A DNA stretch of 64,000 nt, taken from the NCBI RefSeq assembly GCF_902497995.1, contig NZ_CABVII010000010.1, positions 140,833 through 204,832 on the forward strand, in the 5' to 3' direction. The translations under genes were made by a program, and so were the position numbers. Each line of letters starts with the position of its first letter. Within the stretch, counting starts at the first letter, position 1. This stretch comes from Pseudomonas fluorescens (GTDB taxonomy: Bacteria; Pseudomonadota; Gammaproteobacteria; Pseudomonadales; Pseudomonadaceae). The notes beneath the pieces are model-generated. The model saw nothing but the letters and a program-made list of their open reading frames with translations. It had not been told where the DNA came from and searched no databases. This document shows, piece by piece, positions 35,615 through 44,904 of the stretch.

Positions 35615-36712
35615 GTGGTGATCAAAGCAGTTTCGAAGGAACGAATAGACAAAGCGATGCTGGAGTTTGATCGTAGGTTTCGGAGTAGGCGTGAGTGGCA
35701 GGGCTGGGAAAAAAACCTAGCTCACCGTTATGCCGTTCACGCGGGCGGTGAACTGTATCCGGCGAAGAAAATTGTCTCTTTGGCAACCGGCATTGCCGTA
35801 AATGAATTCTCTGGTGGGCGCCCGACCAACAGTTTCCTAGAAAAGCGAGGCTTCACTATTGTGGAGTTGCCGCGTGGTGAAGGCGAGCCTGTGTTGCAGT
35901 TCACGCCGGGAGCTGTTTACGACCGAAAAACTGAGATCAACGGACCGTTCGGCGGAAGCCTGCAAAGCGGCATTGCAGCATCCGCTACCTACCCTGTGAT
36001 TTTTTTGTTCACAGGCGATAGTGGTGAGCAATACGGATATGCTGACCGTTGGGAAGAGGGGGCGTACTTTTACACGGGTGAAGGACAACGCGGGCCGATG
36101 ACTTTGATCCGCGGCAACCGAGCCATTGCCGAGCATGCCGAGGATGGCCGAGCGCTGCACTTGTTTAAGACCCTCGGCAAAGGTAATGGCAACGCTTACG
36201 TGGGCGAGTTTTCTTGCGCCGACATGTTTCAGCGAACCCAGCCGGATGTGAGCGGCCAGGCTCGGACGGCAATTGTTTTTCGATTAGTCCCTGTGGGCAT
36301 TCCTAGTGGAATGATTGAGGCTGAAGAAGAGGATGAGGATAAGGCTGATCTTCCCGACTCTTTGGCTGCTGCGCGGTTGGCTGCGCTGGCTGCATGTAAG
36401 CCTGGCAGTGATGAGTTAGGGCAATCCGCTCCTCGTAAGATCTATCAGCGCAGCCGTCAGGTTGCGCACTATGTGCTGATGCGTGCTCAGGGGGAATGCG
36501 AGAGCTGTGAGAGGCCGGCTCCTTTTATGAAGAAGGATGGCAGACCCTACCTAGAGCCGCATCACGTCAACCGGCTCTCAGATGGTGGGTTAGATCATCC
36601 ACGCTACGTGGGGGCTGTATGCCCAAGTTGTCATCGGGAAATTCATTCTGGAGTGCACGGGGCGTTGGTGAATGAGAGGCTGAAGCAGCGGTTGGAAGTA
36701 ATTGAAAGCTGA
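35615..36712 (+). CDS. McrA-like type IV restriction endonuclease (SRA-like + HNH)
   Basis: The 365-residue protein has a central SRA-like recognition domain (about 95-235) with FTPGAVYDRKTEINGPFGGS, then QSGIAASATYPVIFLFTGD, as in ScoMcrA-related proteins that bind methylated or otherwise modified DNA. The C-terminal HNH nuclease has CESCERPAPF (zinc CxxC), LEPHHVNRLSDGGLDHPRYV (catalytic His) and VCPSCHREIHSG (second CxxC and last His). All key residues are present. It should cut foreign DNA that carries base or backbone modification, and so defends against phages. The start is GTG at 35615 or 35618. It lacks a modification partner, as expected for type IV. Confidence 0.85.
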   Translation: MVIKAVSKERIDKAMLEFDRRFRSRREWQGWEKNLAHRYAVHAGGELYPAKKIVSLATGIAVNEFSGGRPTNSFLEKRGFTIVELPRGEGEPVLQFTPGAVYDRKTEINGPFGGSLQSGIAASATYPVIFLFTGDSGEQYGYADRWEEGAYFYTGEGQRGPMTLIRGNRAIAEHAEDGRALHLFKTLGKGNGNAYVGEFSCADMFQRTQPDVSGQARTAIVFRLVPVGIPSGMIEAEEEDEDKADLPDSLAAARLAALAACKPGSDELGQSAPRKIYQRSRQVAHYVLMRAQGECESCERPAPFMKKDGRPYLEPHHVNRLSDGGLDHPRYVGAVCPSCHREIHSGVHGALVNERLKQRLEVIES

Positions 36713-36889
36713 TTGAGCGATATGCCAAGGCAATTGGCCCTAAATCTCAAGAGCGCTCCAGTCGCTTTCTTTCTTCTTTACGCTCATAACATCGCCGAGG
36801 GTTGAAAACCCTCGGACGATACTGAGTGGCCTGTCTACGAAAATACTTACAGAGAACTGCGACGCTTCTTTCTGTCGATCCTAAAAGGT

Positions 36890-37423
36890 CTAACCGACCG
36901 AATGCTTCGAAGAGTGAAACGCCTCCAAGACCTTACGCCACCAAGGCTTAACCGCTGGCACGCGCCGGCGTGTGCGACCTAACAACAGATAAGGCATGTC
37001 CCGCAGTCGAATCCAGCCTTCATCCTGCCAATGCAACAGACTCAACGACATCTCCGGCCAATCCAACAAACTCAACATCGGCCGATCCTCATTCTTCGAC
37101 GGTCCCGCATCGCGCAAGGCCGGCACCACTTGATGAGTCAGCCACTCGCGCAACAACCGATTCCCCGGAGCGTAGTGATAAACCAACAATGCATACACAC
37201 CGGACTCGCTGAGCATCAACCGTTTTTCCGGTTGCCCGTGGTACTCAATCAACAACGTATGCCGCTGATCTTCGTCGAGTTTACTGACCACCCGATCACT
37301 CAGATGAAAACCCATCAATCGACCAAAATCGCGGGCGCAAAACCATGCTTGGTTTTCCAGGAGGAGGGCATGGAGGACGAGGTTGTGGCGGGAGAAGGCC
37401 ATTACCGAGAAGGGATCAGACAT
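36890..37423 (-). CDS. BRO-N (prophage antirepressor-like) protein
   Basis: The 177-residue protein matches the BRO N-terminal domain: LHALLLENQAWFCARDFGRL, then a region with ESGVYALLVYHYAPGNRLLR and EWLTHQVVPALR. BRO-N proteins bind DNA and occur in phages and in bacterial chromosomes. I chose the ATG at 37423, preceded by GGAG at 8 bases. The tail after residue 110 is not recognised. It stands immediately outside the left end of the accessory island. Confidence 0.8.
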   Translation of the reverse strand: MSDPFSVMAFSRHNLVLHALLLENQAWFCARDFGRLMGFHLSDRVVSKLDEDQRHTLLIEYHGQPEKRLMLSESGVYALLVYHYAPGNRLLREWLTHQVVPALRDAGPSKNEDRPMLSLLDWPEMSLSLLHWQDEGWIRLRDMPYLLLGRTRRRVPAVKPWWRKVLEAFHSSKHSVG

Positions 37424-37618
37424 AGCTGATCTCCAGAATTTCGAGAGAGTGGGGTCGATCATGTGTAGGCATATCCATTACCTCTACGTTTAGATTTTGA
37501 AGGGCCCGAACCCAACGTAGAGTGGACTTAAGAAATCCCAACGAGCAAAACCATCACACACCAGAACGACAAACCACCTAAAGGTGATTGCAGATCTAAG
37601 TGATTGGCCAAGCTTTCT

Positions 37619-37720
37619 ACGTTGTGGGTAATTGCACAGACTTGCCCACCCGTTTGCATTCGACTTGACCAGTCGTTTGCATTCCCACTGACCACTTGTT
37701 TGCATTCGAGCTGACCAGAA
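37619..37720 (+). repeat. Left terminal array: three 23-bp repeats
   Basis: Units at 37652-37674, 37675-37697 and 37698-37720 all begin GTTTGCATTC and end in CTGACCA or CTTGACCA. An outer segment with GTTGTGGGTAATTGCA precedes them. Confidence 0.85.
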
Positions 37721-37945
37721 GGATTGGAATTGTCTCTCTATCTTTTGAGGGTTACCTGACAGCGGAGTTAGTCACGGTTTAATCTAGGGAGGTAGGTACG
37801 CCCCGCGAAGATCAAGACAGCCGGAAGAGCTGATTGGACATTGCAGTGGGATCCTGCACTTCCGCTCCACCGGAGCTAGTATCGACATAAAAATCGAAGC
37901 ATCGGCATTCAAGTCGATCATCTTGATGGTGAGGGATAATTTATC

Positions 37946-38155
37946 GTGGGCATTGAGCATACGAAAACGCTGATCAGCACCCGGAGCGAGGAAAATGCCA
38001 ATAGGTTGCTGAGGGCAGGATGGACCCTACTGCTCGTGGCGGATCGCTGTGAGGGAGAACACCAATGGCTGGTCTATCAGTTGGCGTGGCAGCGTGAAGG
38101 TGAGCCAGTGGAAATCACCTTTACTGGCGTTGAGCCAGGGCCTGAAGCTTTCTGA
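37946..38155 (+). CDS. Small conserved hypothetical protein
   Basis: The 69-residue protein starts with GTG at 37946 behind GAGGG. MGIEHTKTLISTRSEENANR and LLRAGWTLLLVADRCEGEHQ are reminiscent of short proteins found in Pseudomonas integrative elements. No domain or function is recognised. It ends 3 bp before the phosphatase pseudogene on the opposite strand. Confidence 0.6.
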   Translation: MGIEHTKTLISTRSEENANRLLRAGWTLLLVADRCEGEHQWLVYQLAWQREGEPVEITFTGVEPGPEAF

Positions 38156-38158
38156 TGG

Positions 38159-38943
38159 CTATGCGTCAGACTTGTGATCTATGGCGCTAGATCTGAACAC
38201 TTGGTCCCACTCGCGGGTGGCTAATTCGTGGCATACCGAGGGTGAACCACCAAAGCACCGTTGCGAAACAGTTATCATGTTTGCCTTTGTCGCGTAACGT
38301 ATGGCGACCCCATTCTCATCCAATAAAACGCCTCCCGCACTTCTCAACAGCGCATGCCCAGCCACGACATCATGCGCTGAAACAGCGTAGAGCGAGACAC
38401 CGCATACCCCGTCTCCCGCGGCCACTCTTGCCAGTCTGTAAGCGATTGATGGCATTGCATGGAATTGTCCTGGAGCACACAGCTGTCGATTGAGTTCTGG
38501 GTTGTTCATTGCTGCTGCACTCACCATGATTGTGCTGTCGCTCGAAAGCTTTTTATCGGCGAGAAAGACGTCTATTGATTGGCCGTTGCGAATCACATGG
38601 GGATTACCCTCCGCCCAACTGATGCAATCGGCTAGCCCACTGGAAGTCACTGGTGCGTGTACAACCCCGAGCACGGGAATAGCGTTATGCAGTAGCCCAA
38701 CCGACACGGCCGATCCCTTCAAGCCCTTCAAAAAATCACTCGTGCCATCGTTAGGGTCTACAACCCAACACCAAGCGTGCCCAGTGAGGACGTGGCCCGT
38801 TTCTTCCCCCCAAAAATCACAGCCTTGTCACCCCAGCCACGCGGTCCATCCGGACGGTTCCACTCCTCGGAAAGCAGAACGCCTGCGCGCTCAACAATCT
38901 CGGTCACTTGAGCGAGAAGCTCTGAAAGATCTGGGCTAGACAT
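38159..38943 (-). pseudogene. Inositol-monophosphatase/CysQ-like gene with deletion and frameshift
   Basis: The first frame (from 38943) reads MSSPDLSELLAQVTEIVERA and reaches RGWGDKA, then goes out of frame. A second frame supplies GEETGHVLTGHAWCWVVDPN followed by DGTSDFLKGLKG and runs to the end at 38159. DPxDGT and the later AHDVVAGHALLRSAGG are phosphatase signatures. The roughly 20 codons normally present after GDKAD, including metal ligands, are missing. The gene is dead. Confidence 0.8.
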
Positions 38944-39192
38944 AATGCTCCTTTAGGCTGGTAAGCCGACTTGAGGAAATCTCCTAAAGGCAGCTGTGAT
39001 TAATTATAGGTAGGCCGGCGCGCCAATTCTGGCGCTACGTCTCACTGTGTGAATTGTGCTATGGAACAATCAGTTGCATGGCATCTGACCAGGCATTTGC
39101 ATTCGACTTGACCAGTTGCATACACCTTGACCAATCGTAGTCCGGTGACGTCTTAGCACGCGCTGGAAGGGCCTTTATATTGGACGAGAACC

Positions 39193-39936
39193 TCAGCGTT
39201 TCCGGCTTTTAACCCTACGCATAGATTCTCCTTTGAGCTGAATAACGTGAGATTTGTGTACGATGCGATCAAGGATAGCGTCCGCAATCGTCGGGTCAGT
39301 AAACAAGTCGTACCATTTCTCTTTCGGATACTGGCTGGTAATCAGCAGAGAGCCGTTTTGAGACTGTTGATCAATGACATCGAGAAGGAAAGGACCAAGC
39401 TGCGCATCAATTCCACCGATACCAAGATCATCAATGATCAGGAGCTCGGCCCGGATCAACTGGCGGCGAAGTTTCGGGAGCGTGTGATCCGCGTAGGAGA
39501 GGGATATTTCTTCGAATAGCTTTGTGGCGGTGCGATAAACCGTAGGTGAGCCGAGCCTACAGGCTTGGTTTCCAAAAGCACAAGCCAACCAGGTTTTCCC
39601 GGTACCGGTCGCGCCGGTGATGATAATATTTTGCCGGCGACGCAGCCACTCACACTCACCCAAGGTCATGACTTCGTTGCGATCAAGCCCTCTATTGGCT
39701 TTGAACTCAATGTTTTCTAGGGTCGCTTCCGACTCGCGCAGCTTAGCTGCCTTGAGCAGTCGCTCAATCTTTCTGGTCTCACGCTGAGATGTCTCCGCCT
39801 CCATCATCAGACCGAGCCTCGTATCGAAAGGCTGTTTAAGCAGAGCAGGCTCTTCAAGCTGACGCTCATACGCGATCGCCATTCCAGTCAAACCAAGGTT
39901 CAGCAACCCCTGAGAGGTGTTCAATACTTGTTTCAT
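39193..39936 (-). CDS. istB: IS21-family helper ATPase IstB
   Basis: The 247-residue AAA+ ATPase assists the IstA transposase in target choice. It has Walker A ITGATGTGKTWLACAFGNQA (about 90-109), Walker B AELLIIDDLGIGG and the arginine-finger region near the end (SHVIQLKGESMRRVKSRKR). Its start overlaps the istA stop by 4 bp (ATGA), as is usual. It appears intact. Confidence 0.93.
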   Translation of the reverse strand: MKQVLNTSQGLLNLGLTGMAIAYERQLEEPALLKQPFDTRLGLMMEAETSQRETRKIERLLKAAKLRESEATLENIEFKANRGLDRNEVMTLGECEWLRRRQNIIITGATGTGKTWLACAFGNQACRLGSPTVYRTATKLFEEISLSYADHTLPKLRRQLIRAELLIIDDLGIGGIDAQLGPFLLDVIDQQSQNGSLLITSQYPKEKWYDLFTDPTIADAILDRIVHKSHVIQLKGESMRRVKSRKR

Positions 39937-41483
39937 ACTGGTTCATCTCCCTGGGTGGCGTAGTACTGAGCGCCCCGAATGTTTGAATGCTCAATGAGTG
40001 GCGCTGAAATTTTCAATGCAGGCCGCCGGTCAGACCCGTTGCGCAAAATCGAACGCAGCCGTTCGGAACTCAAAATGTTGAGCGAATTAGCGTAGGCACA
40101 AGCCGACTCCAATCGGGACGATAGAATTTGTCCCTTACGCACGTCGCGCCTGAGCGCGACTACAGCTCGTAGCCCTGTGGCGAAGTCCCTTCTGTCATCG
40201 AGATTTTTTTTGACGTAAAAAAAGGTTTCTGGGCCAATACTTTGTGCCCACGCTAACAGCATCTCCGGTTGTGAATCCTGAAAGTGTCCATGGTTAGGGG
40301 ACAAATGCTCTCGTAATGTACTGGTGCCGCGACCGAGTTCCACCCGATGCGTGCTAATAATTTGTCGTTGGAAGCTGACTTCAAGCCACTCATCATTTAT
40401 GCGCAGATCTACTATCTGATTGGCAAAGTGATAAGGAACCGAGTAATTATGCTCGTTGAACTGCACGTGATAATCGCTACCGACCCTGACATGGTAAATC
40501 CACTGGCTATAGTTATAACTTCTTTCGGGGAGTGCCTGCAAAGCTGGTGATTCAACTTCAAGAAAGCGCGCCATTCTGCTTTTGGGGTAGGTTCGAGTTA
40601 TTCTGTCGTTCAGAACGCCAGTCCAATAAGCAATTTGTTCGTTAAGTTCGTCTAGCGAGAAAAATGTACGCGCCCGGAGCCTAGCAAGTACAAACCTCTG
40701 AACAATCTGAACACCTATTTCACCCAACGATTTGTCCTTGGGTTTACGAGGTCTGGCAGGCGTGATGGTAAATGCGTAATGTTCCGAGAGCTCGGAATAC
40801 GCACGATTCAGTACGAGTTGGTCGCGAGTGGTTTTGAGCACTGCGGCTTTTAGGTTATCGGGAACAACAAACCTAGGTACTCCCTCAAAGAACTCCAATG
40901 CGCGCACGTGACAACGCAACCAATCCTGAGTTGTCTGACTTTCGACGGCTATCGCGAATAGGTATCCCGAGGCTCCCAGAGTAGCGACGAAAATCTGAGC
41001 GGTAGTGACGACGCCTGTCACTGGATTTGTTATAGGCATGGTCCGTCCGCAAAAATCGACGAACATCTTGTCACCCGGCAGGTGTACCTGCCTCATGCTG
41101 ACCTTTTGCGTATTCAGCCAAGCACGGTATAGGCGGGTGAATTGAGCATATGAAACCCCAGAAGGCTCTTTTTCCCTAAACTCCTGCCACAACAACTCCA
41201 GTGTCATGTCGGGCAATCGCAACTGGTCGTGTACTTCCAACCACTGCGGACAAACCTTCCTGTTGGTTGATCCTCTTGCGTCGCTGAACAGCCGGGCAGT
41301 AAACGCCTTATTGTCGAGTGGCCTGAGGCTTTCCCAGGTTTCACCGCTTTGCTCCTGCTGATCTCGGATTGTGCGAACTGTATTGTGTGACACCTTCGCT
41401 AACCGGCCAATGGCACGGTTGGACAGCTTGTTGTCAGCCGCAAGGCGCAGCACCTCGCGTTGTTTTTCAATTGGTAGCCTCAT
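39933..41483 (-). CDS. istA: IS21-family transposase IstA
   Basis: The 516-residue transposase has an N-terminal helix-turn-helix (NRAIGRLAKVSHNTVRTIRD) and a DDE integrase core. The first Asp is in GDKMFVDFCGRT, the second in RFVVPDNLKAAVLK, and the Glu follows about 35 residues later. The C-terminal part is the IS21-specific beta domain. It seems complete and may be active. Confidence 0.93.
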   Translation of the reverse strand: MRLPIEKQREVLRLAADNKLSNRAIGRLAKVSHNTVRTIRDQQEQSGETWESLRPLDNKAFTARLFSDARGSTNRKVCPQWLEVHDQLRLPDMTLELLWQEFREKEPSGVSYAQFTRLYRAWLNTQKVSMRQVHLPGDKMFVDFCGRTMPITNPVTGVVTTAQIFVATLGASGYLFAIAVESQTTQDWLRCHVRALEFFEGVPRFVVPDNLKAAVLKTTRDQLVLNRAYSELSEHYAFTITPARPRKPKDKSLGEIGVQIVQRFVLARLRARTFFSLDELNEQIAYWTGVLNDRITRTYPKSRMARFLEVESPALQALPERSYNYSQWIYHVRVGSDYHVQFNEHNYSVPYHFANQIVDLRINDEWLEVSFQRQIISTHRVELGRGTSTLREHLSPNHGHFQDSQPEMLLAWAQSIGPETFFYVKKNLDDRRDFATGLRAVVALRRDVRKGQILSSRLESACAYANSLNILSSERLRSILRNGSDRRPALKISAPLIEHSNIRGAQYYATQGDEPV

Positions 41484-41624
41484 CGTTCCTCCCCGCGACA
41501 GGCGTGTGAACGCCTCACAAATCGCGCCGTGTGAAATTTACAGATGAACGGGGTTTGGCCGGCTTGACGCCGAACGCAGGGGAACACAGAATGGCGATGT
41601 CTTGGACTCGAAACCTGACATAAC

Positions 41625-41660
41625 CAAAAAAAGCCTGGGGCGCCAACCCCGGGCTTTTTT
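41625..41660. terminator. Bidirectional terminator
   Basis: An A run, AGCCTGGGGC, a short loop, CCCCGGGCT and a T run lie between the IS and the small regulator gene. It could serve either strand. Confidence 0.8.
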
Positions 41661-41742
41661 GTGCTCCTGAACCACCGTGTTGCGGTTCAGTCACCTCTCA
41701 TTTCGATACCTCTTTTTTCTGTGGCTGATCATGTTGATCTAA

Positions 41743-42030
41743 TCAATGTGCTTCTTTTTGCATTGCGTCAGCCTGCTTTGCAGGCGCGAAACGCTGCTTT
41801 GCAATCCAGGTTGCAACCTCTTTAGATAAAGCAAACGATCCGCGCCGGTTTGGTACGTCGAACAAGGGCACTTCAATTCGCCCTCGCTGTTTGGCTTTGC
41901 GGAAAGCCTCATGCGACGCATAGCCCAACTCACGCCATAACGCGGTACTGCCTAGCATCAGCCCGTAGCGATCTACTAGGTCGTCCTCCAATTCGGAGGC
42001 GAGAGTCTCTATCTCGATGTGTTCTTGCAT
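41743..42030 (-). CDS. Small DNA-binding protein (PrtN/AlpA-like)
   Basis: The 95-residue protein has a segment LWRELGYASHEAFRKAKQRG followed by RIEVPLFDVPNRRGSFALSK and EVATWIAKQR. This has the shape of pyocin-activator PrtN or AlpA/excisionase-type helix-turn-helix proteins, which recognise DNA near phage and island genes. The match is by pattern only. It is divergent from the large unknown gene at 42143, with 112 bp between the two starts, and may regulate it. Confidence 0.6.
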   Translation of the reverse strand: MQEHIEIETLASELEDDLVDRYGLMLGSTALWRELGYASHEAFRKAKQRGRIEVPLFDVPNRRGSFALSKEVATWIAKQRFAPAKQADAMQKEAH

Positions 42031-42142
42031 GACGCGGCTTGTCCTGTGTAGTCACGCTTCATGTTAATAAACAGGGTTCTTGCCTTCCAGCCGTAAGACT
42101 TCTACATTTTTTACGGTACGGGCTTTCGCGGGATCATCGTAG

Positions 42143-43183
42143 ATGTCTGATTTTCAACGAATCGCTGAAATCCATACAGCGTTCTCACATGAAATGCGGA
42201 ACAATTATTGTGAAAAAAAAGCTACTCGACGCAACCCGATTGAGACGTTACGAGTTCGCTATTGGTATGAAGGGCTGAAGGCCCGAACTTTCCTGTCTTC
42301 CGCATACGCACTGGAACAACATTTCGAAAGGGAATCGTTTCAGCGAAACAGCAATGGGACAATTCGTCACTATCGAAGTAAATGGTCAGGGTACGAGAAA
42401 GACTTAAATACCCCGAAGTCAAAAACGCTTAGGCGCGTTGAACATCTGGCACCTGGTTCGACTCGGGAGTTGGAGCATCCTCTTTGGGAAATAATGCGAT
42501 CCGTAGATCACAAGAATATTGATGCAGACGCCTATATGAGAACGCTGAGCGTGGATGTGCAAGCAGTAGTATTTTCGTCAGGATTCTCAGGATTATCCGC
42601 GTATTCAAAACGCGAATCTGTCACACAACGATTGTTAGATAAACTAGAGAAGCGAGTTAGCCTCGACTGCGTAGCTTGTCTGATCTGTTTAGTGCTTGAA
42701 GCGACTGAGCAAAAGCGCAGTGTCACCGCTGTAAAAGTTGCACTTACGCTACACAACGTACTTTTAATGATTGGAGTTGAACTCCAAGCTAGACACATTG
42801 CACTTCCGTTCTTGGACTGGGTAATTGAGCACATCTTACCCCTAGGGACTTTACCCCACCTGAAAGTTTGGATGATAAGTAGTGACTACGTGCATGCGTC
42901 AGCCCATTTGAATGCTATGGTTTATCAGAATGAAGACAGAAGAGGCAAAAGTTTGAGCTGGCCCCAGAGAGCAAAAGTTATGCAGAGGCTGATTCACGGA
43001 AAGATGGGCATGGACGTTGAATACGCCATGAAGCCTCAGTTTGAGCTCAAGTCTGATCTAAAGGACTTCTCAACTGAGCTTGTCAAAGATTTTGAGCGTG
43101 GCTCTGCTCTTCGAACGTGGGGTTGGAAATGTATTCTTGAAGGGCGTTCAGAGCACTTTCCTCCGGTAGATCTGTTCCTGTAA
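42143..43183 (+). CDS. Uncharacterised 346-residue island protein
   Basis: I do not recognise this protein. It is predicted to be soluble and mostly helical, begins MSDFQRIAEIHTAFSHEMRN, and has a Cys-rich hydrophobic helix SLDCVACLICLVLEATEQKR near residue 173. The GC content is clearly lower than in the surrounding Pseudomonas core, which suggests recent transfer. It is preceded by a small divergent regulator gene. Such regulator-effector pairs in islands are often defence or maintenance genes, but nothing in the sequence proves it. Confidence 0.55.
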   Translation: MSDFQRIAEIHTAFSHEMRNNYCEKKATRRNPIETLRVRYWYEGLKARTFLSSAYALEQHFERESFQRNSNGTIRHYRSKWSGYEKDLNTPKSKTLRRVEHLAPGSTRELEHPLWEIMRSVDHKNIDADAYMRTLSVDVQAVVFSSGFSGLSAYSKRESVTQRLLDKLEKRVSLDCVACLICLVLEATEQKRSVTAVKVALTLHNVLLMIGVELQARHIALPFLDWVIEHILPLGTLPHLKVWMISSDYVHASAHLNAMVYQNEDRRGKSLSWPQRAKVMQRLIHGKMGMDVEYAMKPQFELKSDLKDFSTELVKDFERGSALRTWGWKCILEGRSEHFPPVDLFL

Positions 43184-43480
43184 GTGGAATCACATGAAAA
43201 GAATCTCAGCAGATTCTATGGATGCAACCGTTACGCGTGAATCTGAACGGCTGCTTTGGGTTGTGTGACTCAACCAGTCTGGGCCATGAAACAGGACATC
43301 AAACAAAAACTACCTAGACATGACGCACATCATGACACCCCAAGGGCTATAGTCATCCAGGGCAAATCTGATGTCAGTCATCGGTCGCGCATCAACACCG
43401 TGCACGCGAAAGAATGCAGTCACGCCGTACGATCAATACTGGCGGTGTGCCTCGTCATTACGCGCAAAAAGGATCTCATT

Positions 43481-44875
43481 GTGACTCACAACGAGGGACA
43501 GAGTGATCAAGCAGCAATGGCCGCCTCTGACCTGCTCGAACTGCTTTTTCGTGCCTATCGCGGCGGCCTTAGCGTACGGTTGTGGAACGGGACAAGCATG
43601 CGACTCGGTAAAGCCGTGGAGAAACCGCTTCCCCCATTTACCCTGATATTTCGTAGCCCACAGGCAGTACTGAACCTGGCAATTGGGCGTACCCCCCTGC
43701 GTTGGATTGATGCCTATCTTCGTGAAGACATCGATATCGACGGCGATCTTTTCAGCGCCTTAGCACTGAAAGACCACCTGGGGAACCTAAGCATTCGCGG
43801 TCTCGATCGACTTGAAGCGATTACCGCGGCGCTGCGCTTAAAACTGGCGATCCTTCGCAGTAAGCCTGCTCGACACCATCACCCGAGGCTCCATTCACGT
43901 CGAGTTAACATACGGTCCCGAACCGCAAATCTAGAGACCATCGCCTTTCACAACACTTTGCCGAGCGCTTTCTACGAGTTGTGGCTGGATGAGTCGATGG
44001 TCTATTCCTGCGCCTACTTCAAGCGCATCGACGACGAACTGGAACAAGCGCAGCAGCAAAAGCTCCACCTGATCTGCCGCAAACTAATGCTCAAGCGCGG
44101 CGATCATCTGCTTGATATCGGTTGTGGTTGGGGAGCACTGATCATTTATGCCGCACGTAATTTTGGTGTGCGGGCCCATGGCATCACCACCAACCAGCAA
44201 CAGATGGACATTACACGAGAAAAAATTTGCGAAGCGGGCCTACAAGATCTGGTCACCGTCGAGGTCGCTGACTACCACACTCATCCGGGCGAAGAAATTT
44301 ACGACAAGGTGACCGGCCTCGGCATGTTTGAGCATGTCGGCCTGGAGAATCTGCCACGCTACTTCACGGCCGTGTATCGCCTCTTGAAACCCGGCGGTCT
44401 TTTCCTCAATCAAGGAATTACTCACGATGTGCATGGGTGGAAAGAAACCTTGTCCACCCTGTTTATCGATCACTACATTTTCCCCGAAGGCCAACTCGAT
44501 ACCGTCAGCCATATCCAGCAGGCGATGGAGCATTGCCTATTCGAAATCGCCGACGTCGAAGCGCTACGCCACCATTACGCGCTGACGCTCAAGCGTTGGG
44601 TTGAGAGGCTCGAGGCGAACAAGGATCAGGTGTTGGGATTGGTCAGCAAGGTCACCTACCGCACATGGCGTCTGTATATGACGGCGTGCGCACTCGAGTT
44701 CGAAGCTGGTGACCTGGGGGCCTACCAGATAATGTCGAGTAAACGTGCAGGTAGCTTTTTAGCTCTTCCCTTGACGCGCAATCATCTAATGGCGAAGGAA
44801 AAAAAAGGCTGCAGGAGCAGCCTCAAGGATGGGGGGGGCAGAGATGACTTAAGCATCACTCATGTTTTCTTATAG
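43481..44875 (+). CDS. cfa: Cyclopropane-fatty-acyl-phospholipid synthase
   Basis: The enzyme adds a methylene from S-adenosylmethionine to unsaturated fatty chains in membrane phospholipids, a common stress response. It has a lipid-binding N-terminal domain and the methyltransferase motif HLLDIGCGWGALIIYAARNF (about residues 206-225), then the family segment VTGLGMFEHVGLENLPRYFT. The GTG at 43481, behind AAAGGA, gives 464 residues. A longer frame starting at 43256 is less likely. The last 25 or so residues (after ALPLTRNHLM) are not part of the usual family end and cover the terminator of the opposite gene, so the original stop has probably been lost. Confidence 0.87.
   Translation: MTHNEGQSDQAAMAASDLLELLFRAYRGGLSVRLWNGTSMRLGKAVEKPLPPFTLIFRSPQAVLNLAIGRTPLRWIDAYLREDIDIDGDLFSALALKDHLGNLSIRGLDRLEAITAALRLKLAILRSKPARHHHPRLHSRRVNIRSRTANLETIAFHNTLPSAFYELWLDESMVYSCAYFKRIDDELEQAQQQKLHLICRKLMLKRGDHLLDIGCGWGALIIYAARNFGVRAHGITTNQQQMDITREKICEAGLQDLVTVEVADYHTHPGEEIYDKVTGLGMFEHVGLENLPRYFTAVYRLLKPGGLFLNQGITHDVHGWKETLSTLFIDHYIFPEGQLDTVSHIQQAMEHCLFEIADVEALRHHYALTLKRWVERLEANKDQVLGLVSKVTYRTWRLYMTACALEFEAGDLGAYQIMSSKRAGSFLALPLTRNHLMAKEKKGCRSSLKDGGGRDDLSITHVFL
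44799..44823 (-). terminator. Terminator of the TRIC-like gene, inside the cfa 3' end
   Basis: On the minus strand GGCTGCTCCTGCAGCC is followed by eight T. It terminates the gene at 44905-45537 but overlaps the reading frame of cfa on the other strand. Confidence 0.85.
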
Positions 44876-44904
44876 GGCGTAGCTTTATCGGCCAACCAAC
44901 AAGA

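Larger units (their letters stand above)
39046..41542 (-). mobile_element. IS21-family insertion sequence
   Basis: It comprises istA and istB plus ends. The left outer end on the plus strand is near TGTGTGAATT (39046) and the other end, read inward on the minus strand, is TGTAAATTTCACAC (from 41542). Near 39080-39140 it contains degenerate copies of the 23-bp repeats that form the island ends. The total of about 2.5 kb fits IS21 elements. Exact borders and target duplication are uncertain. Confidence 0.7.

Noticed and set aside
37652..37720. CRISPR array (23-bp repeats)
   Set aside because: The repeats are directly adjacent with no spacers, vary in sequence and recur in inverted orientation at island ends. 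They fit transposase-binding sites.
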